From Sphingobacterium sp. UBA2700 (GTDB lineage Bacteria > Bacteroidota > Bacteroidia > Sphingobacteriales > Sphingobacteriaceae): a stretch of DNA of 64,000 nt. Of this stretch, positions 51,096 to 62,783 are shown in pieces. The stretch covers positions 1 to 64,000 of the forward strand of contig DELI01000025.1 in the NCBI GenBank assembly GCA_002354335.1. The letters are read 5' to 3'. Numbering within the stretch: the first letter of the stretch is position 1; every line of letters begins with the position of its first letter. Under the pieces are notes generated by a model. The model was not told where the DNA came from. It was given only the letters and a program-made list of their open reading frames with translations, and did not search any database. Made by a program: the position numbers and the translations under genes.

Positions 51096-52193
51096 ATGAG
51101 TAAAAAAGGAAGAGTTTTGGTAGCCATGAGTGGCGGGGTGGATAGCTCGGTAGCGGCGGTTATGCTTCATGAACAAGGCTATGAGGTCATCGGTATAACG
51201 ATGAAAACATGGGATTATGCTAGTTCAGGAGGCTCTTCAAAGGAAACTGGATGCTGTAGCTTAGATAGTATTAACGACGCCAGAACCTTAGCCGTAAACT
51301 ACGGTTTTCCTCATTATATTCTAGATATCCGCGACGAATTCGGTGATTATGTTATTGATAACTTCGTAGATGAGTATATCGCAGGAAGAACGCCAAACCC
51401 TTGTGTGTTATGTAATACCCATATCAAATGGGAAGCATTAATAAAGCGTGCTAACAAGTTGGAATGCGAATTTATTGCAACCGGACACTATGCAAACATC
51501 CGTCTGCACGATAATGGTCGTTATGTTATCTCTAAAGGTAGGGATGAAAATAAAGATCAGTCCTATGTATTGTGGGGTGTATCGCAGGAGAACCTTGCAC
51601 GTACGCAGTTTCCGTTAGGAAGTTTTACGAAGGCCGAGATTCGTCAGATGGCTTTAGAAATGGGACAACATGAAATTGCAAACAAATCAGAAAGCTATGA
51701 AATCTGCTTTGTACCGGATAACGATTACCGTTCATTCTTAAGACATAAAAAGCCAAACTTGGATCAAGAGATTGGCCCTGGAAACTTTATTCTATCCGAC
51801 GGTACGGTCGTAGGTCAACACATCGGATATCCATATTTCACTATCGGGCAACGTAGAGGCTTAGGTATTGCATTGGGGAAACCCATGTTCGTTATCCAAA
51901 TCTTACCAGAAAGCAACTCCGTTATGCTAGGGGAGGAACATGAATTGGAGCGTTCGCAAGCATTCGTACGCGATATCAACTTAGTGAAATATGCTTCTAT
52001 CGACGAACCAATGGAAGCTGTAACCAAGATCCGATATAAAGATGCTGGTGCTATTTCTACTCTGACGCAGCATGGAAATATCATGCAGGTAGATTTTACC
52101 CATAACGTAAAAGGTATTGCACCGGGTCAGTCTGCTGTTTTCTATGAAGGCGATGATTTGTTAGGTGGCGGTTTCCTGATGAAGGAAAACTAA
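51096..52193 (+). CDS. mnmA: tRNA-specific 2-thiouridylase MnmA
   Basis: A 365-residue enzyme that inserts sulfur at position 2 of the wobble uridine of tRNA Glu, Gln and Lys. It has the PP-loop AMSGGVDSS, the first catalytic cysteine in PNPCVLCNTHIKW, the second in YEICFVPD, and the C-terminal barrel. Length is usual. It has its own promoter and terminator, so it is monocistronic. Confidence 0.96.
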   Translation: MSKKGRVLVAMSGGVDSSVAAVMLHEQGYEVIGITMKTWDYASSGGSSKETGCCSLDSINDARTLAVNYGFPHYILDIRDEFGDYVIDNFVDEYIAGRTPNPCVLCNTHIKWEALIKRANKLECEFIATGHYANIRLHDNGRYVISKGRDENKDQSYVLWGVSQENLARTQFPLGSFTKAEIRQMALEMGQHEIANKSESYEICFVPDNDYRSFLRHKKPNLDQEIGPGNFILSDGTVVGQHIGYPYFTIGQRRGLGIALGKPMFVIQILPESNSVMLGEEHELERSQAFVRDINLVKYASIDEPMEAVTKIRYKDAGAISTLTQHGNIMQVDFTHNVKGIAPGQSAVFYEGDDLLGGGFLMKEN

Positions 52194-52219
52194 GACAGTA
52201 AACAATAGTAGTAAAAGAG

Positions 52220-52258
52220 AGCGGTGCTATCCAAAAAGGTAGCAGCGCTTTTTTTGTT
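52220..52258 (+). terminator. Terminator of mnmA
   Basis: An imperfect stem, AGCGGTGCTATCC with GGTAGCAGCGCT, is followed by a T7 run, 26 bases past the mnmA stop. Confidence 0.75.
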
Positions 52259-52317
52259 TTTCAATAGGAGAGCCAGAGGGATTCAACGGACATGCTATAG
52301 GTTATTGTCATTCTATA

Positions 52318-52399
52318 CCCAATATACACCCCAATCATAACCCTATCGAAGCGGTTATGATTGGGGTTTGTATTGGGTTTACATTGGGTTTGAAAGGGC
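52318..52399. repeat. 11-bp array with 14-bp hairpin (copy 2, reverse orientation)
   Basis: CCCCAATCATAACC (52329-52342) pairs perfectly with GGTTATGATTGGGG (52353-52366) around a 10-nt loop. On its right are 11-bp units TTTGTATTGGG (52367-52377) and TTTACATTGGG (52378-52388), then TTTGAAAGGGC; on its left is CCCAATATACA. Reversed, it lines up with the array at 22572-22653. The remainder of the 400-bp gap between mnmA and gapA holds terminators only. Confidence 0.82.
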
Positions 52400-52498
52400 T
52401 TTATGCAGAACCAGTGTCGTTAAAGACCTTTCGTATTTTAATTGCAATACCAATGGGTTTGAATATTCTTGATGGCCTTTGAAAGCATATACTTTTAG

Positions 52499-52528
52499 AA
52501 AAAAAAAGACTCCGCCCAGTGCAGAGTC
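52499..52528 (-). terminator. Terminator of the pfkA-gapA operon
   Basis: On the minus strand GACTCTGC pairs with GCGGAGTC (52528-52508) and nine T residues follow. A second perfect 13-bp hairpin (52539-52551 with 52557-52569) lies between it and the gapA stop. Confidence 0.85.
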
Positions 52529-52592
52529 CATATATACAAGAGAGGCTGTCCATTTTGGACAGCCTCTCTATTTTAATAAGGTTTTATTAAGC

Positions 52593-54445
<1,853 letters not shown>

Positions 54446-54448
54446 AGA

Positions 54449-55432
54449 TTAAATGTTCATTACTTCGGAAATCGTTATCAGTTCTTCATCTAGCTTAAAC
54501 TCCTTATTTCTAAGCGCTTCTTCTAGACTGGTTGAGGTGATTTTACTGCCCCGGATTCCTACAGTTCCTCGAGTATTGCCTCGCAGCAGTTCGTTAACTG
54601 CAAAATAGCCCATACGGGTTGCTAATATTCTATCGAAACTGCTTGGTGATCCCCCACGTTGCAGATGTCCTAATATACTAACTTTTGTGTCATAAAAATC
54701 AAATTTTTCTTTCACCCGTTTTGCTACATTGTAGGCTCCGCCGTTTTTGTCGCCCTCTGCCACAATAACGATCATGGAGGTCTTATTACGATCTTTCGCA
54801 ACTTCCAGCATATCGATCAGTTCATCGATCGCTGTATCCTTCTCTGGAAGCATAATCGCTTCAGCACCGCCCGCTACGCCTGCGTAAAGAGCGATACTTC
54901 CTGAATCCCTACCCATCACTTCAACGAAAAATAATCGATTATGTGATGCGGCAGTATCTTTTATTTTATCGATTGATTCGATAACAGTATTGTTTGCTGT
55001 GTCAAAGCCTAAGGTATAATCGGTACCATAAAGGTCGTTGTCGATTGTGCCAGGAATGCACATTACCGGAATGTCATATTCTTTAGAAAAAATCTCAGCG
55101 CCGGTGAAAGTACCGTCCCCGCCTATAGCGACTAAAGCATCTATGTTGGCCGCTTTGATATTATCGTAGGCCTTCTTACGACCTTCCGGCGTTCTGAATT
55201 CGGGACAGCGCGCCGACTTGAGCATGGTTCCACCTTTTTGCAGGATAGAACTTACCGAACGGCTTACTAAGTTTTTAAAGTCACCCTCAATCATCCCCTC
55301 GTATCCTCTGTATATTCCTGTAACTTCTAAATTATGATATAATGCAGTTCTGACGACGGCTCGAATGGCAGCGTTCATACCCGGAGCGTCACCTCCAGAA
55401 GTATAAACTCCAATTCTTCTGATGTTATTCAT
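54449..55432 (-). CDS. pfkA: 6-phosphofructokinase
   Basis: A 327-residue ATP-dependent PFK with GGDAPGMNAAIR, GGDGTFTGA, PGTIDNDLYGTD and EVMGRDSG. These match the catalytic (TIDND) and substrate-binding residues of the bacterial PFK family. First gene of pfkA-kinase-gapA on the minus strand, divergent from a NUDIX-fold regulator with an inverted repeat in the shared spacer. Confidence 0.97.
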   Translation of the reverse strand: MNNIRRIGVYTSGGDAPGMNAAIRAVVRTALYHNLEVTGIYRGYEGMIEGDFKNLVSRSVSSILQKGGTMLKSARCPEFRTPEGRKKAYDNIKAANIDALVAIGGDGTFTGAEIFSKEYDIPVMCIPGTIDNDLYGTDYTLGFDTANNTVIESIDKIKDTAASHNRLFFVEVMGRDSGSIALYAGVAGGAEAIMLPEKDTAIDELIDMLEVAKDRNKTSMIVIVAEGDKNGGAYNVAKRVKEKFDFYDTKVSILGHLQRGGSPSSFDRILATRMGYFAVNELLRGNTRGTVGIRGSKITSTSLEEALRNKEFKLDEELITISEVMNI

Positions 55433-55463
55433 TAGGTTCCTCTATTTTTATGATTTACGAATA

Positions 55464-55487
55464 TAATGTGTATTTCTTACACTATTA
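55464..55487. promoter_or_regulatory. Candidate operator between pfkA and the regulator
   Basis: GTGTA at 55468-55472 is inverted as TACAC at 55478-55482 around five bases, with AT-rich flanks that mirror loosely (TAAT and TATTA). It lies 30-50 bases upstream of pfkA. NrtR-like regulators bind palindromes of similar size, but this is one site judged by eye. Confidence 0.35.
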
Positions 55488-55573
55488 AATTTTTTTGGTA
55501 ATTTGTTTGTTGATTTATATAATTGTTAGGATTATCGAATAATCCATATTAATCAAACAAATAAATTTAGATT

Positions 55574-56236
55574 TTGCAGACGCATTTTACCATTGATTGT
55601 GTGATCTTTAGTTTCGATGAAGGTCAATTAAAAATACTTTTAGCAGAAAGAAACGAATATCCGTATAAAGAATGGTGGGCTTTGCCCGGCTATTTTGTCA
55701 ACAAATATGAAGAAATGGAAGACGCCGTTTCTCGTATCCTTTTGGAGATGACAGGCCTAAAAGACATCTATATGGATCAATTGGCGGCTTTTGCTGGAGT
55801 TAAGCGACACCCGGAGGGTAGAATTCTTACGGTCGCTTATATGGCTTTGGTACAAATGGAGGAGGTGAAAAATAAAATTGCGCCAACCTCAGATTATATG
55901 CGTCAGTTAAAATGGTTTCCAGTTTCTGAATTACCGGAGCTCGCATTTGACCATCGCGATATTATTACGTTAAGTTTAGAAAGATTGAAGAAGTCTGTTA
56001 CATACTCGACGGCTCCCTATGAATTATTGCCAACCAAATTTACCCTCACACAACTGCAACAAGTCTATGAGTCTATTCTGAATAAAAAACTCGATAAACG
56101 TAACTTCCGGAAAAAAATCAACAACCTAGGGTATCTAAAAGAGTTGAACGAATATCAGAAAGGAGTGTCCTATAGAGCAGCCAAACTGTACTCTTTTGAC
56201 AAAAGAAAGTTCCATAAACAATTTTCACAAGACTAA
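55574..56236 (+). CDS. NrtR-like transcriptional regulator with inactive NUDIX domain
   Basis: A 220-residue protein with an N-terminal NUDIX fold and a C-terminal winged helix (PTKFTLTQLQQVYESILNKK, then DKRNFRKKINNLGYL). The NUDIX box GYFVNKYEEMEDAVSRILLEMTGL lacks the catalytic RExxEE pattern, so it is a sensor rather than a hydrolase. In Bacteroidota such proteins regulate sugar or NAD genes. It faces pfkA, and glycolytic control is inferred from that. The start is TTG: an in-frame TAG at 55568 leaves no ATG. Confidence 0.82.
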   Translation: MQTHFTIDCVIFSFDEGQLKILLAERNEYPYKEWWALPGYFVNKYEEMEDAVSRILLEMTGLKDIYMDQLAAFAGVKRHPEGRILTVAYMALVQMEEVKNKIAPTSDYMRQLKWFPVSELPELAFDHRDIITLSLERLKKSVTYSTAPYELLPTKFTLTQLQQVYESILNKKLDKRNFRKKINNLGYLKELNEYQKGVSYRAAKLYSFDKRKFHKQFSQD

Positions 56237-56348
56237 TAATCATTTATTTTTTCTGTTAAATTTTTTCGTTTTATGCCTTGCTGGCGTTAAGAAAGTGTTA
56301 ATAATCACTTTTTTGACAATGGCGTGATATTATTTGCTATCATTTCTT

Positions 56349-56356
56349 TACTTTTG
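56349..56356 (+). promoter_or_regulatory. Promoter -7 element of the efflux operon
   Basis: TACTTTTG is a perfect -7 element 42 bases upstream of the TetR gene. The -33 box is not convincing. Confidence 0.55.
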
Positions 56357-56397
56357 AACAATTTTTGAAAAAAGTCAAAAGATAAAAAAGGAGAGAA

Positions 56398-56994
56398 ATG
56401 GAAAATCGTAAGGATCAAATCATCGAAGCAGCGCTAAAACGCTTCTCGCATTTTGGTTTTCAAAAAACCACAATGAACGAGATTGCTGATGATTTGCGAA
56501 TTACCAAAGCAAATCTGTATTACTATTATCCCGACAAAACAAGCCTTATTCTAGCCGTTTTGCACCATGTGATTGATGAGATACATGCAGATGAGCTTAA
56601 ACTTATCAACAAGTACAAAGGTAATCTAATTGACACTTTAATAGGCATATTGGAAATGCGAGCTTCCTTTCTACGGAAGTACTATGTGCTTCATATCGCC
56701 GAGAATTTAGATTGGTTGAAGGGCATGGATATTCAATGTACCATGGAAGCTTTTTATAACCGCGATATTGAGTGTATCGCTGTATTGTTTGAAAAGGCGA
56801 TTGCAGCGGGAGAGGTGGAACTCGAAAATGCGCAAGATGCTGCGGCTGCCTATGTAGAGCTGACAAAAGGGGTAAGTATTTTGCATACGGTGTCGGATAT
56901 TATTACCGGCATACCGAACGAACAGAATGTAGAACTCATATTAGCCAGCCAGATACGAGCAACCAAGTTAATATTTGCAGGAAAAATTAAATAG
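56398..56994 (+). CDS. TetR family regulator
   Basis: A 198-residue regulator with the TetR N-terminal helix-turn-helix (IIEAALKRFSHFGFQKTTMN, then LRITKANLYYYYPDKTSLI). It is first in the unit tetR-tolC-hlyD-acrB, with 12 bases to the next gene, so it likely represses its own operon and senses an exported compound. AGGAGAGAA precedes its ATG, a good ribosome-binding site for this genome. Confidence 0.93.
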   Translation: MENRKDQIIEAALKRFSHFGFQKTTMNEIADDLRITKANLYYYYPDKTSLILAVLHHVIDEIHADELKLINKYKGNLIDTLIGILEMRASFLRKYYVLHIAENLDWLKGMDIQCTMEAFYNRDIECIAVLFEKAIAAGEVELENAQDAAAAYVELTKGVSILHTVSDIITGIPNEQNVELILASQIRATKLIFAGKIK

Positions 56995-57006
56995 AATTAC
57001 ACATAA

Positions 57007-58347
57007 ATGAAAAGGATAAATATAATCACACTGTTATTAGCAGGAATTTTTTCGGGTTCTATGCTACATGCGCAGGAGACCTTGACACTTCAAGAAGCTA
57101 TAAAGTTTGCATTGGAGAACAAGGCCGAAGCAAAGAAATCCAAGCTGGATCTTGAGAATGCGCAATACAAAATTGATGAGGTGCGCGCTGGAGCACTTCC
57201 ACAGGTAAACGGATCGGCATCACTGACCTACAATCCGATGATTCAGAAAAACGTCATCACGATGACAGATCAGGCTACTGGGACGGTGAATACCATCGTT
57301 GCTGAGTTCGGTCAGCCATGGAATTCACAAGCGGTATTGCAGGTAAATCAGCAATTATTTAATCAATCACTTTTCACAGGCTTGAAAGCGGCGAAAACTA
57401 CACGTGAGTTTTACCAAATCAACGACCAACTAACGGATGAGCAGTTGATTGAGAAAGTTGCGAATGCTTATTACGAGGTATTCCAATCGGATCTGCAACT
57501 GAATACCTTAGAAACCAACTTAAATAATACCACAAAAACCCGCGACATCCTCAAAGGACTGGTAGATGCGGGCTTGATGAAGAAAATAGACCTTGACCGT
57601 ACAGAGGTTGCTATCAATAATATGTTAGCACAAAAGCAACAGTTGATCAATGCACAACAACTTCGCGAGAATGCATTGAAATTTGCGATCGGAATGGATA
57701 TCCGAGAAGATATCGAATTGCCGAAAGAAACTTTCGATGTCGACGTGAATGTTGCAGCAGAACAATACAATGTGGATGCTCGTACGGAGGTCAAAATATT
57801 GGAAAAACAAATCGAACTATTGGAGCTGAACAAAAAAGCTAAGGTTTCTGAATTCTACCCATCATTGGCATTTACGGGTAATCTAGGTTATGTAGGCTTT
57901 GGTCCGCAATTCCCACTCTTCAACGATAAGACCAATACGTCAAAGTTCTCTGCATTAGGCTTGAACTTAACGATTCCAATCTTTAACGGTGGAGCAACGC
58001 GTGCCAAGGTAAATCAAGCAAACGTCGATATTCTGAAAGCTAGAGTTGATTTGGAAGATACGAAATTAGGCTTGAACTTAGCCAGCGAAAACGCAAAATC
58101 ACAGATCAGAAACAGCTTATTAACTGTCGATAACAATCGTCGTAACGTTGATTTAGCAAGACAAGTGTTAGATGACACCAACAATAACTATAGAAACGGC
58201 TTAGCGACATTGACGGAGTTATTAGACGCAGAGAATGCATTATCTGACGCGCAAAATAACCTGAACACTTCGCTGTTAAACTACAAAGTTGCTGAGATCC
58301 AGTTGATCAAGGCGAATGGAAACTTAAAAACATTAGTAAACGAATAA
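57007..58347 (+). CDS. TolC family outer-membrane channel
   Basis: A 446-residue protein with a signal peptide ending MLHAQ (about residue 23) and the repeated helical hairpin pattern of TolC (ETLTLQEAIKFALENKAEAK; NYRNGLATLTELLDAENAL near the end). It forms the outer-membrane exit duct of the RND pump encoded by the two genes downstream. Confidence 0.93.
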   Translation: MKRINIITLLLAGIFSGSMLHAQETLTLQEAIKFALENKAEAKKSKLDLENAQYKIDEVRAGALPQVNGSASLTYNPMIQKNVITMTDQATGTVNTIVAEFGQPWNSQAVLQVNQQLFNQSLFTGLKAAKTTREFYQINDQLTDEQLIEKVANAYYEVFQSDLQLNTLETNLNNTTKTRDILKGLVDAGLMKKIDLDRTEVAINNMLAQKQQLINAQQLRENALKFAIGMDIREDIELPKETFDVDVNVAAEQYNVDARTEVKILEKQIELLELNKKAKVSEFYPSLAFTGNLGYVGFGPQFPLFNDKTNTSKFSALGLNLTIPIFNGGATRAKVNQANVDILKARVDLEDTKLGLNLASENAKSQIRNSLLTVDNNRRNVDLARQVLDDTNNNYRNGLATLTELLDAENALSDAQNNLNTSLLNYKVAEIQLIKANGNLKTLVNE

Positions 58348-58368
58348 TCACAACTCTTAATACTCATT

Positions 58369-59427
58369 ATGAAACGCGCTTTAATAACAATTATAGTCAT
58401 TGCATTAGCCCTAGGCGGTATATTCTATATCCTAAACAAGAACAAGGCTAAGGTAGAGCAAGAAACTGCTGTCGTAGCACAGAAAAATGCAGCTGTTGCC
58501 GTACGTATCGACACGGCTGTAAATCAACAACTGAGCTTAGCGTATCAGGCCAACGGTACGTTTATGCCTAAACAAGAAGTGACTGTTGCTGCTGAAACTG
58601 GCGGCCGGGTAGTACGAGTGTTGGTAGACGAGGGTTCTCGTGTATCTGCAGGCCAAACATTGGCGGTAGTAGAAGGCGATAAGCTGAATGTAAATGTAGC
58701 TAACGCACAAGCTGCTTATGATAATGCAAGAGCGACTTTGCAACGCTACGAAAGTGCATTAGCGACAGGTGGTGTTACCCAACAACAAGTTGATCAAATG
58801 CGTTTGCAATTTGAAAACTCGAAAAACAACTTAAAGAGTGCCAAATTAAACGCAGGCGATGTAACGATCAAGACTTCGGTTAGTGGTATTGTAAATTCTC
58901 GTAAGATTGAACCCGGAGCTTATGTAAGCCCAGGTACACCAGCATTTGATATCGTTAATGTGAGCACGTTGAAATTACGTGTGAATGTAGACGAGAAAAA
59001 CGTTGCTACCTTACGTGTTGGGCAAACTGTTAAAGTATTGGCAAGCGTATATGTAGATAAAACATTCAGCGGAAGAATTACTTTTATTGCTCCTAAATCA
59101 GATGGAAGCTTAAACTTCCCGGTTGAAATCGAGATTGCTAATAATCCTAACAACGATCTACGTGCAGGTATGTACGGTACTGCCGTATTTGGAGGCGAAG
59201 GTACAGCATCAGCATTGGTAGTTCCAAGAACAGCATTTGTGGGAAGTATCTCCGACAACAAAATCTTCGTATTGAAAAATGGCAAAGCCATTGAAACAAA
59301 AGTAACATCAGGAAGAAGCTTTGGTGATCAGATTGAAGTGACTAGCGGTTTAGCTGCTGGCGACCAAGTGATCATCTCTGGTCAGATCAACTTGATCGAC
59401 CAAGCTCCTGTGGAAGTGATAAAATAA
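58369..59427 (+). CDS. RND efflux periplasmic adaptor (HlyD/AcrA family)
   Basis: A 352-residue membrane-fusion protein with one N-terminal hydrophobic helix (no lipobox). Lipoyl halves VAAETGGRVVRVLVDEGSRV and IKTSVSGIVNSRKIEPGAYV surround a short helical hairpin, followed by the beta-barrel region. It connects permease and TolC. Spacing to tolC is 21 bp and to the pump gene 25 bp. Confidence 0.92.
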   Translation: MKRALITIIVIALALGGIFYILNKNKAKVEQETAVVAQKNAAVAVRIDTAVNQQLSLAYQANGTFMPKQEVTVAAETGGRVVRVLVDEGSRVSAGQTLAVVEGDKLNVNVANAQAAYDNARATLQRYESALATGGVTQQQVDQMRLQFENSKNNLKSAKLNAGDVTIKTSVSGIVNSRKIEPGAYVSPGTPAFDIVNVSTLKLRVNVDEKNVATLRVGQTVKVLASVYVDKTFSGRITFIAPKSDGSLNFPVEIEIANNPNNDLRAGMYGTAVFGGEGTASALVVPRTAFVGSISDNKIFVLKNGKAIETKVTSGRSFGDQIEVTSGLAAGDQVIISGQINLIDQAPVEVIK

Positions 59428-59452
59428 TTTGTGCTATTACGAAAAATAAAAC

Positions 59453-62400
59453 ATGAAGATTACTGAAATATCAATAAAACGCCCCAGTCTGATCATCGTA
59501 TTATTTATAATACTGACCTTGGGCGGGATATTCTCATACTCCCAATTGGGGTATGAGCTAGTACCAAAATTTGAGGTAAACGTAATTACCATCCAAACGG
59601 TTTATCCGGGAGCATCGCCTACTGAGGTGGAGAATACGGTTACCAAAAAAATCGAGGATGCCGTTTCCTCTCTAGAGAACATCAAGAAGTTGGAATCCAC
59701 TTCGATGGAGAACGTTTCTGTCGTGATGATTACCTTGAACGATGGAGCCGATGTCAACTTCCTCTTGACGGATGCACAACGTAAGATTAATACGATCCTG
59801 AAAGACCTTCCGGAAGACGTTGATCCGCCGTCGTTGAATAAATTCTCATTAGATGACGTTGCGATCATGAGCTTGGCCGTAACATCGAAACTATCCGAGA
59901 AAGAATTATACGACTTATTGGATAACAAGATTCAGCCTATTTTCGCACGTATAAATGGTGTGGCAAAGGTAGACTTAATCGGTGGTGAGGAACGTGAGAT
60001 CCAAATCAGTGTGGATGCACAGAAGTTGGAAGGATACGGTCTATCGATTGGCCAGGTTCAACAAGTTGTCGCACAATCAAACTTAGACTTCCCTACAGGT
60101 AATGTGAGTACGCGCGATAGCAGAACGACTATTCGTTTGGCTGGTAAAGTGACAGATGTGGAAGAGTTGAGAAACCTTCCGATCACAACACCTGCAGGCG
60201 TTACGATTTTCCTACGCGATGTAGCTGACGTGCAAGATGGTATCAAAGAGATTGAAAAAATTGCTCGTTTAGATCAGAAAAACACAATCTTATTGCAGGT
60301 ATTCAAACAATCGGATGCTAACGCGGTAGAAGTATCTAAACTAGTAAAAGAAACGATTGCAACAGTTGAGAAAGATTATGCAACCGATAACATCAAAGTA
60401 TTAGTAGCGAATGACTCGACCGATTATACCCTAAACGCGGCAAACAACGTAATGCATGACTTAATGATTGCGATTGCCCTGGTAGGTTTCATCATGTTGT
60501 TCTTCTTACATAGCTTGCGTAATGCGGCGATTACCATGGTGGCCATCCCATTATCATTGATCGCAACCTTTATCGGTCTATTATTGATGGGCTATACCTT
60601 GAACTTGATGTCCTTGTTGGGATTATCACTCGTGGTAGGTATTCTTGTCGATGACGCGATCGTTGTTATCGAGAATATTCACCGCCACATGGAGATGGGT
60701 AAAAATAAAGTGCGCGCGGCTTATGACGGAGCAAAAGAAATCGGATTTACGGTATCTGCGATTACCCTAGTAATTGTGGTGGTATTCCTACCGATTGCGA
60801 TGTCAACAGGTTTAGTAGCGAATATCCTAGCACAGTTCTGTGTAACGGTTATTATCTCTACCTTACTATCCTTATTGGTTTCCTTCACCGTTGTTCCATG
60901 GTTATACTCTCGATTCGGTAAGTTAGAACATATCAATGCGAAGTCTTTCTTCGGACGTATTATCGTTGGCTTTGAGGCTGGACTAACGAAATTCACACAC
61001 TGGATTACAGGTATCTTAGAGTGGTGTTTGAAGAGCAGAGGTACGAAATTAGCTACCCTTGGTCTTTCCATCTTACTGTTCGTAGGCTCATGTAGTTTAG
61101 TGGGTATGGGTTATATCGGTTCTGACTTCTTCCCGGCATCTGATAAAGGTGAGTACTTAATCCAATTGGAATTAGAGAAGGACGCATCTTTAGAGAAAAC
61201 TAACTTCTTAACCCAAAAGGCAGAGGCTATAATCTTAGCTAAGCCAGAAGTTGAACGTATCATTACTTCCGTAGGTCAGTCGTCCGATGGGGTTATGTCT
61301 ACATCAGGTTCTCGTTATAAATCAGAGATCCACGTGATCATGAAAGATACCTATACAGAAAACTCGAAGGTTTATGCTGCGGTATTACAACGAGAATTGG
61401 AAAATAAATTGGTTGGTGCAAAGGTAAAATCCGTAAACATGGGTTTAATGGGAGCGGAGCAAGCACCATTGAAGCTAACGATTATCGGTTCTGATGTGAA
61501 AGACGCGGGTGAGTTTGCTGAAAAAGCAGCTGGGCTATTGCGTAATGTGCCTGGTGCAACCAACGTGAAGTTATCTTCTGAAAGTGGTAACCCGGAAATC
61601 AACGTCAAAGTAGACCGTGAGAAAATGACTTCATTAGGTCTTAACGTGGCAACTGTGGGTATGACCATGCAGACTGCGTTCTCTGGTAATACAGACAATA
61701 AATTCCGTGCTGGAGACAACGAATACGATATCAATATCCGTTTTGATGAGGCTAGCCGTTCCAATATATCCGACGTTAGAAACTTGAAATTCATCAATCA
61801 GCAAGGAACGCCAATTTCTTTAGAGCAATTTGCTGAAGTGAGCTATAGCTCAGGACCAACCTTATTGGAACGTCGTGATAAATCGCCGGCAGTATCTGTT
61901 CAGGCTTCTATCGTAGGACGTACATTAGGTGAGGTTGCAGGTGAGTGGCAGGCAGAGTTTGAAAAACTAGAGCGCAAACCAGGGGTTGTCTACATCTGGG
62001 GTGGTAACATGGAGAGCCAACAAGAAGGTTTCGGTACCTTAGGAGTAGCCTTATTAGCATCGATCTTGTTAGTTTACTTAGTAATGGTTTCACTTTACGA
62101 CAGTTTCTCTACGCCATTCGTCGTGATGTTCTCTATTCCGTTATCCTTCATCGGAGCGCTATTGCTACTTGCACTGACAGGGCAATCATTGAACATCTTT
62201 ACCATCTTAGGTATCATCATGTTGATTGGTTTGGTGGCGAAGAATGCGATCTTATTGGTCGACTTCGCGAACCACCGTAAAGAACATGGCGATAGTACAC
62301 ACGATGCCCTAGTTGCTGCCAACCATGCGCGTCTTCGTCCGATCTTAATGACGACGATTGCGATGGTATTCGGTATGATTCCAATTGCCATGGCGACAGG

Positions 62401-62623
62401 TGATGGTGCGGATATGAATAGAGGTCTTGCGATCGTAATTATCGGGGGTCTATTATCATCCCTTCTTTTAACCTTGGTCGTTGTTCCTGTAGTCTATTCT
62501 ATCTTCGACAGTATCGGAAAACGCTTCGGTAAGAAAGAAAAAACGAATTACGAAGAGTTGATGACTGAAGATTTCGTGATGAACGAAGACTATGTTGACG
62601 AAATGGACGTTAAACATACATAG
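59453..62623 (+). CDS. RND multidrug efflux permease (AcrB/HAE1 type)
   Basis: A 1056-residue pump with 12 helices and two periplasmic loops. It has the proton-relay aspartates in VVGILVDDAIVVIENIHRHME (about 397-415) and GLVAKNAILLVDFANHR in helix 10. The sequence is of the hydrophobe/amphiphile class, not the metal class seen at 6750. Substrate unknown. A terminator follows at 62654-62680. Confidence 0.95.
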   Translation: MKITEISIKRPSLIIVLFIILTLGGIFSYSQLGYELVPKFEVNVITIQTVYPGASPTEVENTVTKKIEDAVSSLENIKKLESTSMENVSVVMITLNDGADVNFLLTDAQRKINTILKDLPEDVDPPSLNKFSLDDVAIMSLAVTSKLSEKELYDLLDNKIQPIFARINGVAKVDLIGGEEREIQISVDAQKLEGYGLSIGQVQQVVAQSNLDFPTGNVSTRDSRTTIRLAGKVTDVEELRNLPITTPAGVTIFLRDVADVQDGIKEIEKIARLDQKNTILLQVFKQSDANAVEVSKLVKETIATVEKDYATDNIKVLVANDSTDYTLNAANNVMHDLMIAIALVGFIMLFFLHSLRNAAITMVAIPLSLIATFIGLLLMGYTLNLMSLLGLSLVVGILVDDAIVVIENIHRHMEMGKNKVRAAYDGAKEIGFTVSAITLVIVVVFLPIAMSTGLVANILAQFCVTVIISTLLSLLVSFTVVPWLYSRFGKLEHINAKSFFGRIIVGFEAGLTKFTHWITGILEWCLKSRGTKLATLGLSILLFVGSCSLVGMGYIGSDFFPASDKGEYLIQLELEKDASLEKTNFLTQKAEAIILAKPEVERIITSVGQSSDGVMSTSGSRYKSEIHVIMKDTYTENSKVYAAVLQRELENKLVGAKVKSVNMGLMGAEQAPLKLTIIGSDVKDAGEFAEKAAGLLRNVPGATNVKLSSESGNPEINVKVDREKMTSLGLNVATVGMTMQTAFSGNTDNKFRAGDNEYDINIRFDEASRSNISDVRNLKFINQQGTPISLEQFAEVSYSSGPTLLERRDKSPAVSVQASIVGRTLGEVAGEWQAEFEKLERKPGVVYIWGGNMESQQEGFGTLGVALLASILLVYLVMVSLYDSFSTPFVVMFSIPLSFIGALLLLALTGQSLNIFTILGIIMLIGLVAKNAILLVDFANHRKEHGDSTHDALVAANHARLRPILMTTIAMVFGMIPIAMATGDGADMNRGLAIVIIGGLLSSLLLTLVVVPVVYSIFDSIGKRFGKKEKTNYEELMTEDFVMNEDYVDEMDVKHT

Positions 62624-62653
62624 TAAGAACAATTAGAAATACCATATATGCGA

Positions 62654-62682
62654 GGGCTGTCTTTTTAGGCAGCCCTTTCTTT
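62654..62682 (+). terminator. Terminator of the efflux operon
   Basis: GGGCTGTC (62654-62661) pairs with GGCAGCCC (62668-62675) and is followed by a T-rich run, 30 bases after the pump stop. Confidence 0.8.
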
Positions 62683-62783
62683 GTGATAGTTAGATCTAAC
62701 GCGACGTTGTTGGAAATAAAATATGATCTAATCTTTATGTTTGAGTAATTTTATCGCTATTCTTAAGATTAAACACACAGATA

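Noticed and set aside
50767..51099. A 110-residue plus-strand frame.
   Set aside because: It is created by reading antisense through the two tRNA-Phe copies; its internal repeat is just the repeated tRNA.
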